Below the pieces are notes generated by a model. It was not told the DNA's origin. It saw nothing but the letters and a program-made list of their open reading frames with translations, and ran no database searches. A DNA stretch of 5,751 bases from assembly GCA_964344625.1 (NCBI GenBank), contig CAYFNZ010000050.1, positions 1 to 5,751 on the forward strand. The letters are read 5' to 3'. The position numbers and the translations under genes are program-made. This document shows positions 5,126 through 5,751 of the stretch, one piece after another. The first letter of the stretch is position 1. Each line of letters opens with the position of its first letter. The DNA is from JAAYEL01 sp964344625 (GTDB taxonomy: Bacteria > Bacillota > Clostridia > Tissierellales > Peptoniphilaceae).

Positions 5126-5738
5126 AGTCAATTAGTTCCTCTACTATTTTTATTGTAAGTTCCTTACTCATTAGCCCATAGGTCATGGTGATATCATGGG
5201 TATCTGACCCGCCTTCTGAATATGGGGTTGGCGCATTGAAGTTATCGGTCAGCTCTTGAAGTAAGCCTTCTGATGGATTAAAGCCTGTCTTGTCATTATT
5301 TCTTATCATGAAGGCAGGAACGCCTCTGATTGGGTACTTGTAGGCAACGTTAGGTAGGTCTTCAGCATCAACATATCTGATATTTACCTTAGATTGATAC
5401 AAGCCAGATATTTCTTCTACATAAGGTCTCATTTGTGCACAATAGGTACAAACCTTTGTGCCAAACATCAAAATCAAAGGCTTATCTTCCTTGATTATTT
5501 TGTCGTATTCTTCCTCGCTCTTAATATAAAAACCGGCTTCTTCAACTTCCTTATTCTCTTTGTTTTGATCCTTGTCAGCTCCAGCTAGGTCTTTTTTTTC
5601 TTCTAGCTTTGACTGATTAGTTTTTTCTGTATTGGCAATATTATTGTCCTTTATCCTGGTATTTTTAATGTAAAATGCCAGCACTACTCCCAGTACCAGT
5701 ATTCCAATTACCAGAAATATATTTTTATTTTTTTTCAT
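5115..5738 (-). CDS. Membrane-anchored thioredoxin-like protein (CTYC active site)
   Basis: A 207-residue protein with an N-terminal signal anchor (basic MKKNK, hydrophobic 7-23). A highly charged flexible stalk (about 25-67, rich in K, E, D, N, Q) and a thioredoxin-fold domain (about 70-207) follow. The domain would face outward. The redox motif is C97-T-Y-C100, preceded by MFGTKV where many thioredoxins have a Trp; the cis-proline is P141 in GVPAF. A Cys-x-Tyr-Cys centre resembles DsbC and glutaredoxin more than the WCGPC of thioredoxin. About 66 residues follow the cis-proline, against about 32 in E. coli thioredoxin; the extra part (about 148-185, glycine/serine/proline-rich) is an insertion before the final helix. 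The start at 5738 has GGAGG (5745-5749) 6 nt upstream. It overlaps ccdA, its probable electron donor. The window ends 13 nt upstream, so earlier operon genes cannot be seen. Its client proteins are unknown. Confidence 0.9.
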   Translation of the reverse strand: MKKNKNIFLVIGILVLGVVLAFYIKNTRIKDNNIANTEKTNQSKLEEKKDLAGADKDQNKENKEVEEAGFYIKSEEEYDKIIKEDKPLILMFGTKVCTYCAQMRPYVEEISGLYQSKVNIRYVDAEDLPNVAYKYPIRGVPAFMIRNNDKTGFNPSEGLLQELTDNFNAPTPYSEGGSDTHDITMTYGLMSKELTIKIVEELIDYAK

Positions 5739-5751
5739 CCTTTTCCTCCGT

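Noticed and set aside
5394..5588. Plus-strand open frame of 64 codons opposite the thioredoxin-like gene
   Set aside because: Antisense to the CTYC region of a real gene; the phenylalanine-rich product is an artefact of reading lysine/glutamate codons backwards.
1..5751. CRISPR array, transposon ends, prophage genes or tRNA
   Set aside because: No regularly spaced direct repeats, no transposase or integrase features, no cloverleaf-like sequence, and all space is accounted for by genes and short regulatory gaps.

Overview
This window is AT-rich, densely packed DNA from a low-GC Gram-positive bacterium. Strong AGGAGG-type ribosome sites, a mevalonate (not MEP) isoprenoid pathway, ammonia-dependent asparagine synthetase and a CcdA/membrane-thioredoxin pair suggest an anaerobic Firmicute of the Anaerococcus/Peptoniphilus/Finegoldia type. 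That placement is inference from gene content and protein style, not from a marker gene. No phage, insertion sequence, CRISPR array, tRNA or rRNA is visible.

Layout, left to right. (1) Positions 1-967, minus strand: the head of a mevalonate operon. Mevalonate kinase comes first and overlaps the start of a second gene that leaves the window; its 12 visible residues match the start of diphosphomevalonate decarboxylase. (2) Positions 968-1062: a compact divergent promoter region with two extended -10 elements back to back. (3) Positions 1063-2079, plus strand: asnA, the only plus-strand gene, ending at a large two-way hairpin terminator shared with the convergent gene deoD. (4) Positions 2163-3557, minus strand: a tight cluster mntP - tiny lipoprotein - deoD. 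The tiny gene (2892-2999, 35 codons) is easily missed because of its size. (5) Positions 3691-4284, minus strand: a single secreted protein with two copies of a YYIY...NGMINI...WINP module. It has its own promoter, with terminators before and after it. (6) Positions 4427-5738, minus strand: a membrane-anchored thioredoxin-like protein overlapping a CcdA-type electron carrier, closed by a 13-bp perfect hairpin with a T tract.

Functionally most of this is housekeeping: isoprenoid precursor supply, asparagine synthesis, purine nucleoside salvage, manganese export and extracytoplasmic thiol reduction. The parts that deserve attention are the tiny lipoprotein, whose signal peptide tail resembles enterococcal sex-pheromone peptides, the unassigned two-module secreted protein, and the thioredoxin with a large insertion after its cis-proline. 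No convincing new multi-gene system is visible.
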